From Leucocoprinus leucothites (lineage: Eukaryota > Basidiomycota > Agaricomycetes > Agaricales > Agaricaceae), in contig JAACJO010000007.1 of assembly GCA_013368445.1 (NCBI GenBank), positions 62,001 to 126,000 of the forward strand: DNA of 64,000 nt, given 5' to 3'. Each line of letters begins with the position of its first letter. Positions within the stretch are counted from its first letter, which is position 1. Both the position numbers and the translations under genes were made by a program. The notes below the pieces were generated by a model. The model was not told where the DNA came from. It saw nothing but the letters and a program-made list of their open reading frames with translations, and ran no database searches. Shown in pieces: positions 1-11,876 of this stretch.

Positions 1-384
1 ATCAAGCTGGCACCGAGTGTCCGGCCGTTGGGTTTTGATTTCCCCGAGGGCACAATTAAGAATCTTGAAATGACCTTCTTAAGATCTAGTCTCGGCATGG
101 AAATCTGACGCCGCTGTTGCTATCTGGGGCGCGGGCATCGACTACGTCGTACGGGCGTTCCAGAATGCAACCCACATTCACACGTACAGCCGCTTTCAAT
201 CCACTGCTTTCAATTATACTTTTACCGTTCAGAGGTACAGTGTGGATCTACCTAAAGTCCAGGTGCCTGGACATATGACATCAAACCCTCATACACGGAG
301 AGGGCGTCGAGATAGCTATAAATGTGCGTTGTATGGTTCCTTCGCTCCAGCCGTATTCACTTATCCCTTTCTTCTCCAGTGACT
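1..384 (+). promoter_or_regulatory. Upstream region of the first MFS transporter
   Basis: No coding sequence was recognised. A TATAAA box lies at 317-322, about 63 bases before the chosen ATG at 385, and a pyrimidine-rich stretch (about 340-378) follows it, as is common just before fungal start codons. The link to the transporter is inferred from position only. Confidence 0.4.
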
Positions 385-2501
385 ATGACCAAAGCTGAAG
401 TTACGAGCTCCCTCTCCTCCGGGTCAGTGACTGACGTTCCTGGTATCGGCAATGTGAAACCGGAGGTGGAGAAACGGGCTGTCAGAAAATTGGATAGAAA
501 TATTCTTCCGATATTGACGGTTTTCTTCTTCCTTTCTTTCCTTGTATGTTTCTCCCCTTATCTTCTGACCAATACGTCGTTGAATGATTTTTTATCTTAG
601 GATCGGACCAATATTGGTTAGTGCACCAAGCAGTCGACTTGATTCTCGCCCACCGTCCACTGACACGCTTGAATGATTAGGCAATGCCCGAATTGCAGGA
701 CTCGAGGCCGACCTCGGTCTCACGGACAGGCAATACAAGATTGCTGTCACAACGCTATATGTACCATACATCCTCTCGGAGATCCCTTCCAACTTGATCC
801 TCAAACGCGTTGGTCCCCGCTGGCTCCTGCCAACTATCCTGACAATATGGGGCGCAATTACTTGTCTTCAAGGTATATTATGCGTTGTCTAAGAGGCTGT
901 ATATGTACTGATTCTGTGTAGGTACTATCACCAACTTTCAAGGACTCCTAGCTGCTCGTTTCTTCATTGGGATGGTTGAGGGGCCTATGTTGCCCAGTAT
1001 TGTTCTCTACCTCTCTTCGTTCTACACACGCCAGGAGCTCGGCTTGAGGTATGTTGGTCCTTAGTACCACTATAAAACATAGTCTCACTTTCTCCACCAG
1101 GATTGCGACTTTCTTCACTTCAACTTCAGTAAGCTCGCTCATGCTATTTCGGCTGCTCCGGTGGCTCAGTTTCTGTTCTAGCTTGCTGGCGCTTTCTCCG
1201 GTCTATTGGCCGCTGCGATTTCAAAAATGGATGGTGTTGGAGGAAGGAGAGGATGGCAATGGATCTTTATTTTGGTGAATGACATTTCTTTTTTTCTCCC
1301 TCAGGGACATCATCTAAACGTGCTTTTAGGAGGGCTTATTGACATTCCTTATTGGATTCTCTGGGTACTTCCTCATTCCATCGACGCCTGCTGAAGCCAG
1401 ATTCTTGACCGAGGAAGAGAAAGAGTGAGCTGCCTTGCATCAGACCATCGTCACGATCCACTCACTCCATCCCAGAGCGGTTACGGCTCGTATTGAAAGG
1501 GATCGTCCTGCTCTCCTGAACGGAGGTCACTTCCATCTGAAGGAAGTCGGGCGTGCCCTCATGTCGCCACACGTCGTGATGCTGATCCTAATTAACTTCT
1601 TCAACGGCACAACGATCTACGGTCTTGCCATATTCATGCCCACCATTGTCAATACTCTCGGGTTCTCGCCTGTCAGGTCACAGCTCCTCACCGTTGGACC
1701 ATTTGCGGCTGGCTTTGTCGGTGCGGATCCCTCTCATTCTTAGGACAATATCAGACACCTGACCTACCTGGTTAATCGCAGTTACCCTCCTCGCCTCCTG
1801 GGCTTCTGACCGGTACAAGTCACGTGCTATCCCTATCGCCTGCAGTTCCGTTTTGGCGGCCATCGGATATATTATATATCTTTGTGAGCTTCGTGTACTT
1901 GTCTTTTTTCAAACGTAACTGACTCTTCTACAGGCACAGACCACAGGTATACCCTCTACGGTTCCCTTTTCTTAACCGCATCCGGTGTCTACTCCATTCC
2001 TCCCGTGAACTCTGCTTGGGTATCAAACAATTCGGAGCCTCATTATCGCCGTGCTACTGCCATCGCTTTAGCTGCCGTGTTTACAAACTGCGTGAGTTTG
2101 GATCATCGTGTGTCGTTGCTGGGTAACTCAAACGATTGCTTTAGGGAGGTATCCTCAGTACTTGGTTGTTCCCAGCATCAGCGGCTCCCAGATACAGGGA
2201 CACCAGTATCATAAATCTAGTATTGTGAGTCTTCGATTATCTGTTCCTCAGCCGACTTTGCATTCGAACTATATCGCACAGTATTCTATTACTTGGCTTA
2301 ACCGCCATCGCCAACGGTCTCATGCTTCATTGGTTCAACAAGAGAAAACAAGATCCTGCGAAGCGCCAGGAGCTGCTCGCGCCTTATTTCGAAAGCGTCA
2401 AGGCTGACTTTGAGTCTGACTACAGTCGCACTGAGGAGGCGAACAAGAGAGCTTGGCTTGATCTCGGAGACAAGCACCCCGATTTCAAGTATGTCCTCTA
2501 G
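385..2501 (+). CDS. MFS transporter, Dal5/TNA1 (allantoate/nicotinate permease) type
   Basis: Predicted plasma-membrane anion:cation symporter of the fungal ACS/Dal5 group, whose members import small organic acids such as allantoate, nicotinate or other vitamins; the substrate here cannot be told. Twelve exons fit: 385-543, 601-616, 681-872, 922-1048, 1101-1128, 1182-1274, 1330-1424, 1476-1720, 1782-1883, 1934-2091, 2145-2224 and 2282-2501. They sum to 1515 bases, exactly 504 residues, with every phase consistent. Family hallmarks seen are DRTNIGNARIAGLEADLGLT after TM1, the loop SEIPSNLILKRVGPRWLLP, AARFFIGMVEGPMLPSIVLY, SAWVSNNSEPHYRRATAIAL and the C-terminal DLGDKHPDFKYVL. Length is normal for the family. 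Start: ATG at 385, 19 codons before a conserved acidic N-terminus. Exons 2 and 5 are only 16 and 28 bases. The gene appears intact. Confidence 0.93.
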
Positions 2502-3449
2502 AGTTCTCTAACAGCTAGCTCTGGGGAATGTAACGGTCACCTTGATGACGAGGATGACGGAGGATATTTAACTTTAATACTTATGCACTCATGACCGTTT
2601 CCTATTTGCATGTACCACCATCAACTGCACACTGTAATATCTTGTAGACGCATAAAGCTCATGGCTCCTGTTCTTTGGATCTTCAATAGCACCTGGTCCG
2701 AAATCTTCGGGAAAACCGTGTGGTTGAGTCCATCACACTCATCGTGATCCTCGGATAGGTGTGAGATTTTATTGTGACTGTAAAGTATCGTGGGGAAGCC
2801 TTTCTGCGAAAACCCTCGCGGTTCGGGACGAGCACCTGCTTAGTTGACGACTAGAAATCTGGGCGATTGTACGTCGATCCACATAGAATGTTGATCGGTC
2901 TTTTCTCACCTTGACTGGGTATGCATCACGGAAAATCGCGTGCAACTTGAGAGGCCGTTACCGACCTAATAGCCTTTGGTCCCCATCGAGCTGCTTATTT
3001 TGTTGCGTCCATTTGGTTGGGGGGTTGCTCGTATGGTGGCTTTGGACCTATATGTCCTGGTAATCAAACTTATTGCTCGTTTGAGGTATGTTGAAGATAA
3101 AGCTTCATCAAAATGAGTGGGTACCCTCGTTAAGATTGATGACACCGCGGCGCAATCTAACTGGATTGGGGGGTGAGTTAAGGCTAATTTAGGGTGTTTA
3201 ATGACTAGAGGTCGTGTTTCTTGGAAGGAATTTCTACCATCAGACATAAAGACTTTAGACAACAGGAAGGGCTCTCAGGAACAGAGCGACCTCATTAAGC
3301 GGGCGTTGAGGACAAAGGTGAGGGTTTCTGACAGAACGTGCGTTGACTTCTATGACAGAATATTCCGTATAGAACTGAAATGCAAGTGGAAAGCGGAAAG
3401 TTCACAGTAGTGTGTGTCCACCTGTGGACAGATAAAAGTATCTTTATAG
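2502..3449. other. Intergenic region without recognisable gene
   Basis: Only short frames with no family resemblance are present between the transporter and the start of the tandem NACHT repeat. I see no repeat shared with the rest of the window and no RNA gene here. Confidence 0.5.
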
Positions 3450-4023
3450 TCGGCTAACTAATTACCCTCACGCCTGCCATGGGGTGACGTGCATTTTAAT
3501 CCACTCCCTGATGCGAAAGGAGTATTCCCAAACCCACTTCTATGATGCCTGAGACGATTTCACGGCTAGGATGCCAAGATTTAGTTTGGAGGGAAGTGAG
3601 CATTCGAGCGTCCAAGTTAATTTCCTAGTCGTTCCAATACGCATTAATTACCTGATACATTGGGAACGAAGATAATACCATGCGCAGCTGTTATCCGCTT
3701 CGAGTGTCAGCCGAGCAGTCAAAGGTACTAACAGATCACCGAGGCCACTGGTTTTAAGGTGCAGGTAGATATGTTGTATTTAGACCCTGATAACCTCAGG
3801 ACTAATGAAAAGTACGCGGTTTAAATTTCTCCGCGGAACTCGAGAAATCAATATGGGGAGATGATGCGATAGTCAGAAGATTTGGTGAGTCGGCTGATTT
3901 TCTATGGTGTGGAATTTAGGATGTCGAGACCGATGCGGACATGTTCGAATTGACCATCTTCGGAGGGTTTTTTCTTGAGGAGGATATGTTGTCCACTGGG
4001 GTCTTTGTATCGCATGACCGGAG

Positions 4024-4840
4024 CTAGAATTGAGGATATGAGTGAGGGTTGGGACGAGGGAGGGGATGGGGAGGATGCACTTTTTGCTGTGGCAGATGTA
4101 TCCTCCTGTGTTGTGAATAGTCTAAGGTCGAGGCTTGACGAGTATAGGTAAGCTGTCTTGGGTGAAGAGTATCCTTCAAGTGGCCCTTGGCCAAGCGCTC
4201 AGAAACGACTGGGTTAAGCCTGATCTTGTTGCAGCGACGTTCTTGGTGATAGGTACACTTGTGCTCGCAGTCGAAGCGGGGGAGGTAATTGAGACACCGA
4301 AGTAGCAGCAGACCTAAGGCTTTCAAGCGCGGCAAGCCTCTCAATGAGCTGCCCAGGCGTCCAATGCTTGTAATCCGCAGGACGAGGATTCGTGGTCATA
4401 ATTCTCCAAAATGGAGTGGTTGATAAACGGCTGAAAGGTATCGATAGTTATATGACATCCACTTTCGGAACTCTTGTCCATCCCCCAAAAGCAGTCTGGT
4501 AGAGATGAAGATATTTTGGCGAAGATGGCGCGTCATCACGAGACGCAACAGTTTTTGATTCTCTGACACACTCTTAGCGCAGCGAGTGCGCTCGCGGCTT
4601 GCGCCATCGTCATCCAAAACTGGAAGGATGGGCTTGGAACTCCGAATTTCTTGTTCGGATGCCTTCAGCGGCTTGTACTATCTCAATCGTCCATGTCAAA
4701 CTCTGCATCGATGGTCAACCAGTCTCTGTCCCAGTATCACCAAGCATACTGTCCTTGATCAGACTCAGCTCGTACTTGACGAGTCGCGCTTCGATGTGGC
4801 GGGGCTATTATTCTCCCTCCTCCGTGTTGAACTCAAGTAA
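4024..4840. other. Unit-1-specific upstream block with orphan short frames
   Basis: Most of this stretch (from about 4222) is absent from the second unit. On the minus strand an ATG at 4399 opens a 61-residue frame beginning MTTNPRPADYKHWTPGQL, and another 73-residue frame covers 4396-4617. Neither could be assigned to a family. They may be remnants of a gene lost from the second unit, or chance frames in the promoter region of the first NACHT gene. Confidence 0.25.
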
Positions 4841-5218
4841 TCATATTTCTCACTTATTTTAATTTTTCCCCACTCACCACTGCTCCCCAAGGACAAGGTT
4901 TTTTTTTCTACCTGTAATGGTTCAAGAACACAGCTGTAACCGCGCAGTGTACCAAAGGCGGAACGCTACCCTTGCTTCACACCCTAGTATTTAGAGACCC
5001 AGTCTCCAAATTCACCGCTCCCAGGACCTTTGTGGGCAGGTCTAGTTCTATGGACCACGGCATCCATCATTTCTTTCCTTTCTTCTTATCTTCGTTTACC
5101 TCACGGTCGCTTCACCAGCGCGAGACTATGCTTTCGTGATCTTTGATGTGGACGGGCGTCTCGCAATAATCAGCCTCGTGCACTCGTGTCATCCTCCTCC
5201 TGCATCCATCTGTACACA

Positions 5219-7454
5219 ATGCCTGGACACTCTCGCAATATTTTTATTAAACTCTTTGGCTACCATGACCGGGCTGCAGCTTCCACCTCGTCCAAAGCTC
5301 CTGCTCCTCAGCAACCTCATGTCATCCCCCCGCCGGCCACCCTTTTGCCTACTGCTGTGTTTCCTGACCCGGAGCCTCTGGGTCCCGCACCTCCTACTTT
5401 GTCTCCTGCCATCCCGTTACCTACTGCTTCCTCATCACCCCCGCATGTCCATGCACATGATTTTGTCCTCAATAACCCTCAGTTCGTTCATTCCTCCCCT
5501 GCGGGCTTTGGTGAGCATCACATACCTCGAGCTGGACCACTGATCTCATATGGTGAACAGGCCTCAAAGAACTCCTCAACCACTCAATGCCGGATGCATT
5601 CCATAACTCCAGTGCTCGCTACCCGCCCCCAAAATGTCATCTTGGTACGCGACAGGACTACATCGCCCTCGTCACCGACTGGGCTCTTGGAGTCTCAGAT
5701 CGCAAAGAGCCCATTCTCTGGATGCGTGGCCCCTTTGGCGTCGGCAAGTCTGCTGTTGCGCAGAGCTGCGCTGAGACCCTGGCACCGATGAACAAGCTCG
5801 CTGCCACCCTCTTCTTCTCCCGTTCCAATACAGATCGCGATGACCCTCGTCGCGTCTTCACGTCCATTGCATATCAAATTGCCGCCACATGCCCCTCATT
5901 CCGTGAAATTGTCGACAAGCGCATGATCGATGACCCTGCTCTTGCGACAAAGTCACTATCAACCCAGTTCGAGGACTTGCTTGTTCACCCCCTTGGGAGG
6001 GTTAACACTGCAGACAGCGGTCTTGATGGCCGTGTTGTGATTATTGACGAGCTGGATGAGTGTCGTGGGACGGCAGCGCAGTGCGAGATTATTGAGATCA
6101 TTGCAACTTCTGCTCGCAAACGTACGACGCCCTTCCGCTGGTTCATCACTAGCCGACCCGAAGGCGCTATCAACCGGACGATGAATTCCGCCACCGTGTC
6201 CCCCGTTCGTTCTCGTATTGAACTTCCTGTATCACGGGCAATCGACCACGAGATCCTAACCTACCTGACCGATGAGTTCAAGAAGATCCAGGAGAACTAC
6301 CTCCTTCCTGAGTCATGGCCATCCGAAGAGGCCCTTGCCCTCCTTGTTGAACATGGTGCTGGACTTTGGATCTACGTGGCTACCATGGTTCGTTTCATCC
6401 AAGATGAAAATTCTTATGGCCCTAAAGACCAGCTGCACATTGCGCTTGAGTTCATAAAGGGTGTCTCTGCCAAAGCCGGGGTCGACAACCCATTGGCGGA
6501 GATGGACTTTTTCTATACCCTAATCGTGGAACGGATACCACTGAAGCTCAGGACAACGGTCCGGAAAATCATTCTGCTTCGTTCCCTCGGTATCGTGAAT
6601 CCAGTTGATATTGCCAATATCCTCCGCCTTTCCGCGGAGCAGTTCCGTCATGCTTGTGCGTCCATCCAGTCAGTCATGGAGCTCGAAGGCTCTGGTCTTG
6701 CTTCCATGGACATAAAATTTTATCACGCATCGTTCCTAAATTTCATGAAAGATCACCGGCGGTCCAAGGAGCTATGTATCCGCGGTAGCTTCTTGATTGG
6801 GTGGCGACAGGAGCTTCTGGTGTGGCTGCACGAAGTTTGTTCCCTTAGTACAGGTACCATATTTTCCAAAACCCATCAAATATTTCTTGTTCTGACAAGG
6901 CACGATGTCGCTCGCAGATTCCTCCCATATCGTGTTTCCTTCAGATAATACTCCACCGGAAGGCAGATCGCGCGCTGATCACTACTTCTGTATTTTGCTT
7001 TGCTTTTGGCGGCTTTGTGAAGTATCCGCACACCAGCTTGATCCCCAGACCGCTATGTCTGTTGCCAAACTACCATTCAACAAAATGCTTGGGTTGACGG
7101 GTGAGAATTTCTGGCGGTGTGTTGATGCCATTAGAGTAAGGGACAATGTATGTTTCCAATACTATTTGTTTCCTCGTATTACCACCTATTATGTGACTGG
7201 TACTTGTAGCTTCCATCCAGTCTTCGTGACAAGGTCGTCCGAAAGGGCAAGTGTCCAATCCCAGGGTGCACAAACACCAAGAGTGTCTGGATTTTGGGTT
7301 ATGGAGAGAACGAATTAATCCCTAGGCAGCGGAGGGGTGGGTTTATTGTGGGAAACAATAAAGGTGTAAGCAAGCGCTTGTGTTTTATTTTCTGGGTGTT
7401 CTGATTACTTTATCTCAGCCGCCTCGTGGCAGTTGTATCTGCCAAGCTTGGTAG
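5219..7454 (+). CDS. NACHT-domain P-loop NTPase, NLR-like (copy 1)
   Basis: Fungal NOD-like-receptor-type protein; the family is associated with non-self recognition and regulated cell death, but the role here is inferred. Five exons: 5219-5510, 5561-6853, 6918-7147, 7210-7365 and 7419-7454, summing to exactly 668 residues. The N-terminus is a short basic motif (MPGHSRNIFIKLFGYHDRAA), then a Pro-rich linker, then PPHVHAHDFVLNNPQF. The NACHT core starts near residue 107 (MPDAFHNSSARYPPPKCHLG), with Walker A GPFGVGKS at about 154-161 and Walker B VVIIDELDE at about 256-264. A helical winged-helix-like region follows. There are no WD40, ankyrin or TPR repeats. The tail carries possible metal-ligand cysteines (KCPIPGCTN near the end and CICQ at the terminus). 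The gene is intact and tandem with its paralogue at 8984. Confidence 0.9.
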
Positions 7455-7976
7455 CTCAACAATTCTTCCTGCCTTCAGCAGTTGTGTCAATCGGTGCTAG
7501 CAACAGTAGTTTATTAGGAACGTGGAAGTTCCCGACTTTGCCATACCTGACTGCCTTAATCATCGATTCACAAAGCTGATGCGAGCACGTCTTATGTTGT
7601 CCACTGGCCAAATAAGCACGTCCGTCCACCAACTTCGTGCACCAACCTGCCTACATGACAGCTCCCATTCCTCTATGCTATTCTTGTCAGTCTTGATGAA
7701 CCACCCCCCAACCCCCGTATGTCTTGTCCCAACTGAAGACCAACGCATATCCCTCCTTACCTGAGGGTTTGTCATGAGCGGCATTCGTCCGTGTTACAGA
7801 CCTTGTATTGATCATTCGACCATTTGCTCACAGCTTCAATGTTTGGAGGTACGGCGTCAAATAGATTCTTCTACTAGTGTTACAGATAGTATCTCGATTA
7901 CATATAGCTTTCTACATACAAGATAAATACCAGAGAAAAACAATGCAATGAAACGCTCAAACCCAAGAGATATAGA
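7455..7976. other. 3' flank of first NACHT gene and duplication junction
   Basis: This stretch parallels 11359-11894 after the second NACHT gene and has no convincing gene of its own. Its last bases, 7957-7974, match the 3' end of the NRPS-like gene coding sequence (minus strand); immediately after them the left end of the second unit begins. Confidence 0.7.
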
Positions 7977-8983
7977 ACAATATGGTCGGTTAATTGATGG
8001 TCCTCACGCATGCCGTGCGGTGTCGTGCGTTTGAATCCACTCCCTGATGCGAACAGACGGTATTCCCAAGCCCGCTTATATGATGTCTGAGACGATTTTC
8101 ACAGCAGGATGCCAAACTTTATCTTGACGAGAAGTGAACATTCGAACGTTAATGGTAGTTTCCTAGTGGTTCCAATACACATTAATTGCCCGATACATTG
8201 GGAGTGAAGGTGGTACCATGAGTGTACTGCTAGTATCCGCTTCGAGTGCCAGCCGAGCAGTCAAAGGTACTAAAAGATCATTGAGGCCACTGGTCGTAAG
8301 CTGCAGGTAAATATGTTTTTGTACCCTGATAACACCGAGACTGATGAAAGGTAGTAGATGGTTTTATTTTCTCCGCGGAATTCGGGAAATCGATATGCGG
8401 CCATGACATGACAGTCAGAAGATTTGTTGAGTCAGTTGATGATTTTCCATGGTGTGGAACCCAGGATGTCGAGACCGATGTAGACGTGTTCGAACTGACC
8501 GTCTTCGGAGGCTTTTTTTGAGACCGATATGTTACTCACTGGGGTCTTTGTATCGCATGAGCAGAGCTAGGATTAAGGATACGAGTGAGGACTGGGACGA
8601 GGGAGGGGAGGATGCACTTTTGTTGTAGATGCATCCTCTCGTGTTGTGACTAGTCTAAGGTTGACGTTGAAGTTTGACAAGCATAGGTAACTCTCTTGGG
8701 TGAAGAGCATCCTTCAAGTGGACCCTGGTCGAACGCTCCGAAATGACAGGGTTAAGCTTGATTACGCCAAGTTTGGAACAACGTTAGCGTTTGTATGAGA
8801 ATAAATCTTACATGTTTATATTGTAAAGAGATCGATGTTTGGAAACATGGTACATAAGGTCTGGAATTCAGACCCAGCGACGTTTGCAAACCGTGTAAGA
8901 TATTCGGTTGGAATTTCACACGGAATTCTGGGCAGATGAAAGGACCCACAGGCTGTGTTTCCTCCTACATCCATCCGCACGCA

Positions 8984-11358
8984 ATGCCTGGGCACTCTCA
9001 CAAGATCTTTGCTAAATTCTTTGGCCACCACGACCGGGCTGCAAATTCCACCCGGTCTGAGGTTTCTGCTCTTCAACTTACACCTCTGCCTCTGCAAGCA
9101 CCTGTTTCTTCATCTCTTACCTCTTTGCCTCTTCCACAGCCCACTCAGCTTCTTCAGCCTGTTATCTCCCCGCCTTCCACAGTCCCTACTCCTGCGCTTC
9201 GTAATTTAAATCTGGAGTCTCCAAACCCTGCACCCCCTACTTCGTCTATAAATCCCGCACCTCCTGCTTCGTCTCTACCTCTTACTTCGTCTCCTGCCGT
9301 CCTGCCACCTATCGGTGGCTCACCACCGCCACATGTCCATGCCCATGATTTTGTTCTTAATAACCCTCAGTTCAATCATTTCTCCTCTGGGGGCTCTGGT
9401 GAGCTCCACAGCCCTTTCGAGTTGGACCACTGATCTCATGTAGTAACTAGGCATCGAACGACTCCTCAAGCACTCAATGCCAGATGCATTCCACAACTCC
9501 AGTGCTCGCTATCCACCCCCAAAGTGTCATCTTGGTACGCGACAGGACTACATCGCCCTCGTCACCGACTGGGCACTGGGTGTCTCGGATCGCAAAGAAC
9601 CCATTCTCTGGATGCGCGGTCCCTTTGGCGTCGGCAAGTCGGCTGTTGCGCAGAGCTGTGCCGAGGCCCTGGTACCCATAAGCAAACTCACTGCCACCCT
9701 CTTCTTTTCCCGCTCCAATGCAAATCGCGACGACCCTCGATGCGTCTTTACGTCCATCGCATATCAAGTTGCCGCTACATGCCCCTCATTCCGTGAAATT
9801 GTCGACAGGCGCATGATCGATGACCCTGCTCTCGCGACAAAGTCATTATCAACCCAGTTCGAGGACTTGCTCGTTCACCCTTTTGGTAGGGTTGACATTG
9901 TACAAAGCGGTCTCGATGGGTGTGTTGTGATTATTGATGGGCTGGATGAGTGCCGTGGAACGGCAGCCCAGTGCGAGATTATTCAGATCATCGCAGCTTC
10001 CGCTCGTAAACGTACGACGCCCTTCCGCTGGTTCATCACCAGTCGGCCCGAAGACGCTATCATCCGGACCATGAATTCCGTCGCCGTGTCCTCCGTTCAT
10101 TCTCGTATTGAACTTCCTGTATCGCGGGCAATCGATCACGAGATTCTAACCTACCTGACCGACGAGTTCAAGAAGATCCAGGAGAGTTACGGTCTTCCCG
10201 AGTCGTGGCCATCAGAGGAGGCCCTTGCCCTCCTTGTTGAACATGGTGCTGGGCTTTGGATCTACGTGGCGACCATGATTCGTTTCATCAAGGACGAAAA
10301 CTCTTATGGCCCAAAGGACCAGCTGCAAATTGTGCTCGAGTTCATGAAGGACGTCTCTGATAAAGCTTGGGCGGACAACCCGTTGGCGGAGATGGACTTT
10401 TTTTATACCCTGATCATGCAACGGATACCACTGAAGCTCAGGATAACGGTCCGGAAAATACTCTTGCTTCATTCCTTCCGTAGTTTGAATCTAGCAGGTA
10501 TTGCTGGTTCCCTTGACCTTTCCGTAGAGCAGCTTCGTCGTGCCTGTGCTTCCATCCAGTCAGTTATGGAGCTCCCAGGCTCTCATCTTGGTTCCATGAG
10601 AATAAATTTCTACCATGCATCCTTCCTTGACTTCATGAAAGATCCCCAGCGGTCCAAGGAGCTATGTATTTATGGTGACTTCTTGATTGAGTGGCGACGG
10701 GAGCTTTTGGTGTGGCTGCATGAAGTTTGTTCCCGCAGTACAGGTACCGTATTTTCCAAACCAATCCAGTGTTTCTTGCTCTGATGTAGCGCACTGTCAC
10801 TCGCAGATTCCTCGCACATCATGTTTCCTTCAGATGCCATTCTGCTGGAAGACAGATCACGCGCCTATCACTACACCCGTGTTTTGATTTGCTTTTGGGA
10901 GCTTTGTCAAGTACCCGGACACCAGCTTGATTCCCAGACTACCATGTCTGTTGCGGAACTTCCCTTCAACAAAATGCTCAGGTTGGTGCCTGGCAATACC
11001 CGCTGGCCAGTTGTTGCTACCAGGGTAAGAGACAATGTAAGTTTCCAATTCTATTTGCTTCCTCGCCTTACCACGCGTTGTGTGATTGGTGCTTGCAGCT
11101 TCCAACCAATCTTCGTGACAAGATCATTCGAACGGGCAAGTGTCCGATCCCCGGGTGCACAAACACTGAGAAAATCTGGATTTTGGGTCATGGAGAGAAC
11201 GAATCAGTCCCTAAGCGGCAGAGATGGGGAAAGGAGGGGTTTGAGCTGGTAAACAATGAAGACGTAAGTAATCGCTTGTCTTGTTACTCTCTCTGGGTGT
11301 TCTAATTACTTTATCTCAGTCCCCTAATGGTAAATGTATCTGTCAAGTTCAATACTGA
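8984..11358 (+). CDS. NACHT-domain P-loop NTPase, NLR-like (copy 2)
   Basis: Close paralogue of the gene at 5219 (more than four residues in five identical by eye in the NACHT core). Exons 8984-9398, 9451-10743, 10807-11036, 11099-11263 and 11320-11358 give exactly 713 residues, with all intron positions shared and exon 2 the same length in both copies (1293 bases). The N-terminal motif MPGHSHKIFAKFFGHHDRAA and the PPHVHAHDFVLNNPQF block are conserved. The Pro/Ser/Leu-rich linker between them is about 40 residues longer than in copy 1. Walker A GPFGVGKS lies at about 195-202; Walker B is VVIIDGLDE, the usual NACHT form, where copy 1 has DELDE. The C-terminus again has KCPIPGCTN and KCICQ cysteines. 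No C-terminal repeat domain is present. It is intact, so both copies could be active. Confidence 0.9.
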
Positions 11359-11876
11359 GAGGCAGGAAAGTAATATTGGGGATACTGATGAGGATGACTC
11401 CAGCTCAACGATTCTTCCTGCTTTAATTGTCTCACTTGCGTCAATATATACTAGTGATAGTACTTCATTTAAGAATAAGAGAGTTCCCAACTTTTGCCAT
11501 ACCTGGCTGTCTCGACCACCGACTCACGAAACTGATGTGAGCACGCCTTGTGGTGTCCGCTGGCCAAATAAGTACCGTCCGTCCACCAACCTTGGATTTG
11601 TTATCCCATCGGTGTTGGTGAACCACCCCTTCCATCTCCCACATGTCTCGTTCCAACTAGACCAGTACATGTTCCTCCCTACCTGAGGGTATATCATAGG
11701 CGGCGTCCTTCCGGGTTACAAACCTTGAATCAATCACTCAACCATTCACTCACAGCTTCAGCATTTGAAGGTACGACATCAAATAGATTCTTCTACTAGC
11801 GTTAAAATTTTATCTCGATTACATATAACTTTCTACATACAGGATAAATACCAGAGAAACAAAATGCTTGAAGTGC
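11359..11876. other. Convergent intergenic region after second NACHT gene
   Basis: This is the shared 3' flank of the duplicated unit, lying between the second NACHT stop codon and the stop codon of the oppositely oriented NRPS-like gene. A 119-residue frame at 11327-11686 continues through the last NACHT exon but has no family resemblance and is taken as chance. Confidence 0.6.

Larger units (their letters stand above)
3450..7974 (+). repeat. Tandem duplication, unit 1 (contains first NACHT gene)
   Basis: Unit 1 is about 4.5 kb and is directly followed by unit 2 (7977-11894). Parallel blocks seen by eye are the left flank 3450-4222 against 7981-8757 (for example the shared AATCCACTCCCTGATGCGAA), the whole NACHT gene, its 3' flank, and the right end 7855-7974 against 11778-11894. 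The right end includes 18 bases (7957-7974) identical to the last five codons plus stop of the NRPS-like gene at 11877-11894. Unit 1 keeps about 770 bases upstream of its gene (within 4222-5190) that unit 2 lacks. Confidence 0.9.

Noticed and set aside
8760..8920. Possible cloning-vector remnant: GATTACGCCAAG at 8760-8771 and AATTTCACAC near 8911 resemble the lacZ region of pUC-type vectors.
   Set aside because: The two matches are 10-12 bases, about 140 bases apart and in the reverse order of the vector, with unrelated sequence between. Chance is the simpler reading, although a vector screen of 8750-8950 would settle it.
11327..11686. Separate 119-residue gene after the second NACHT gene.
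   Set aside because: Its first codons overlap the last NACHT exon in another frame, and the equivalent stretch in unit 1 is not open to the same extent.
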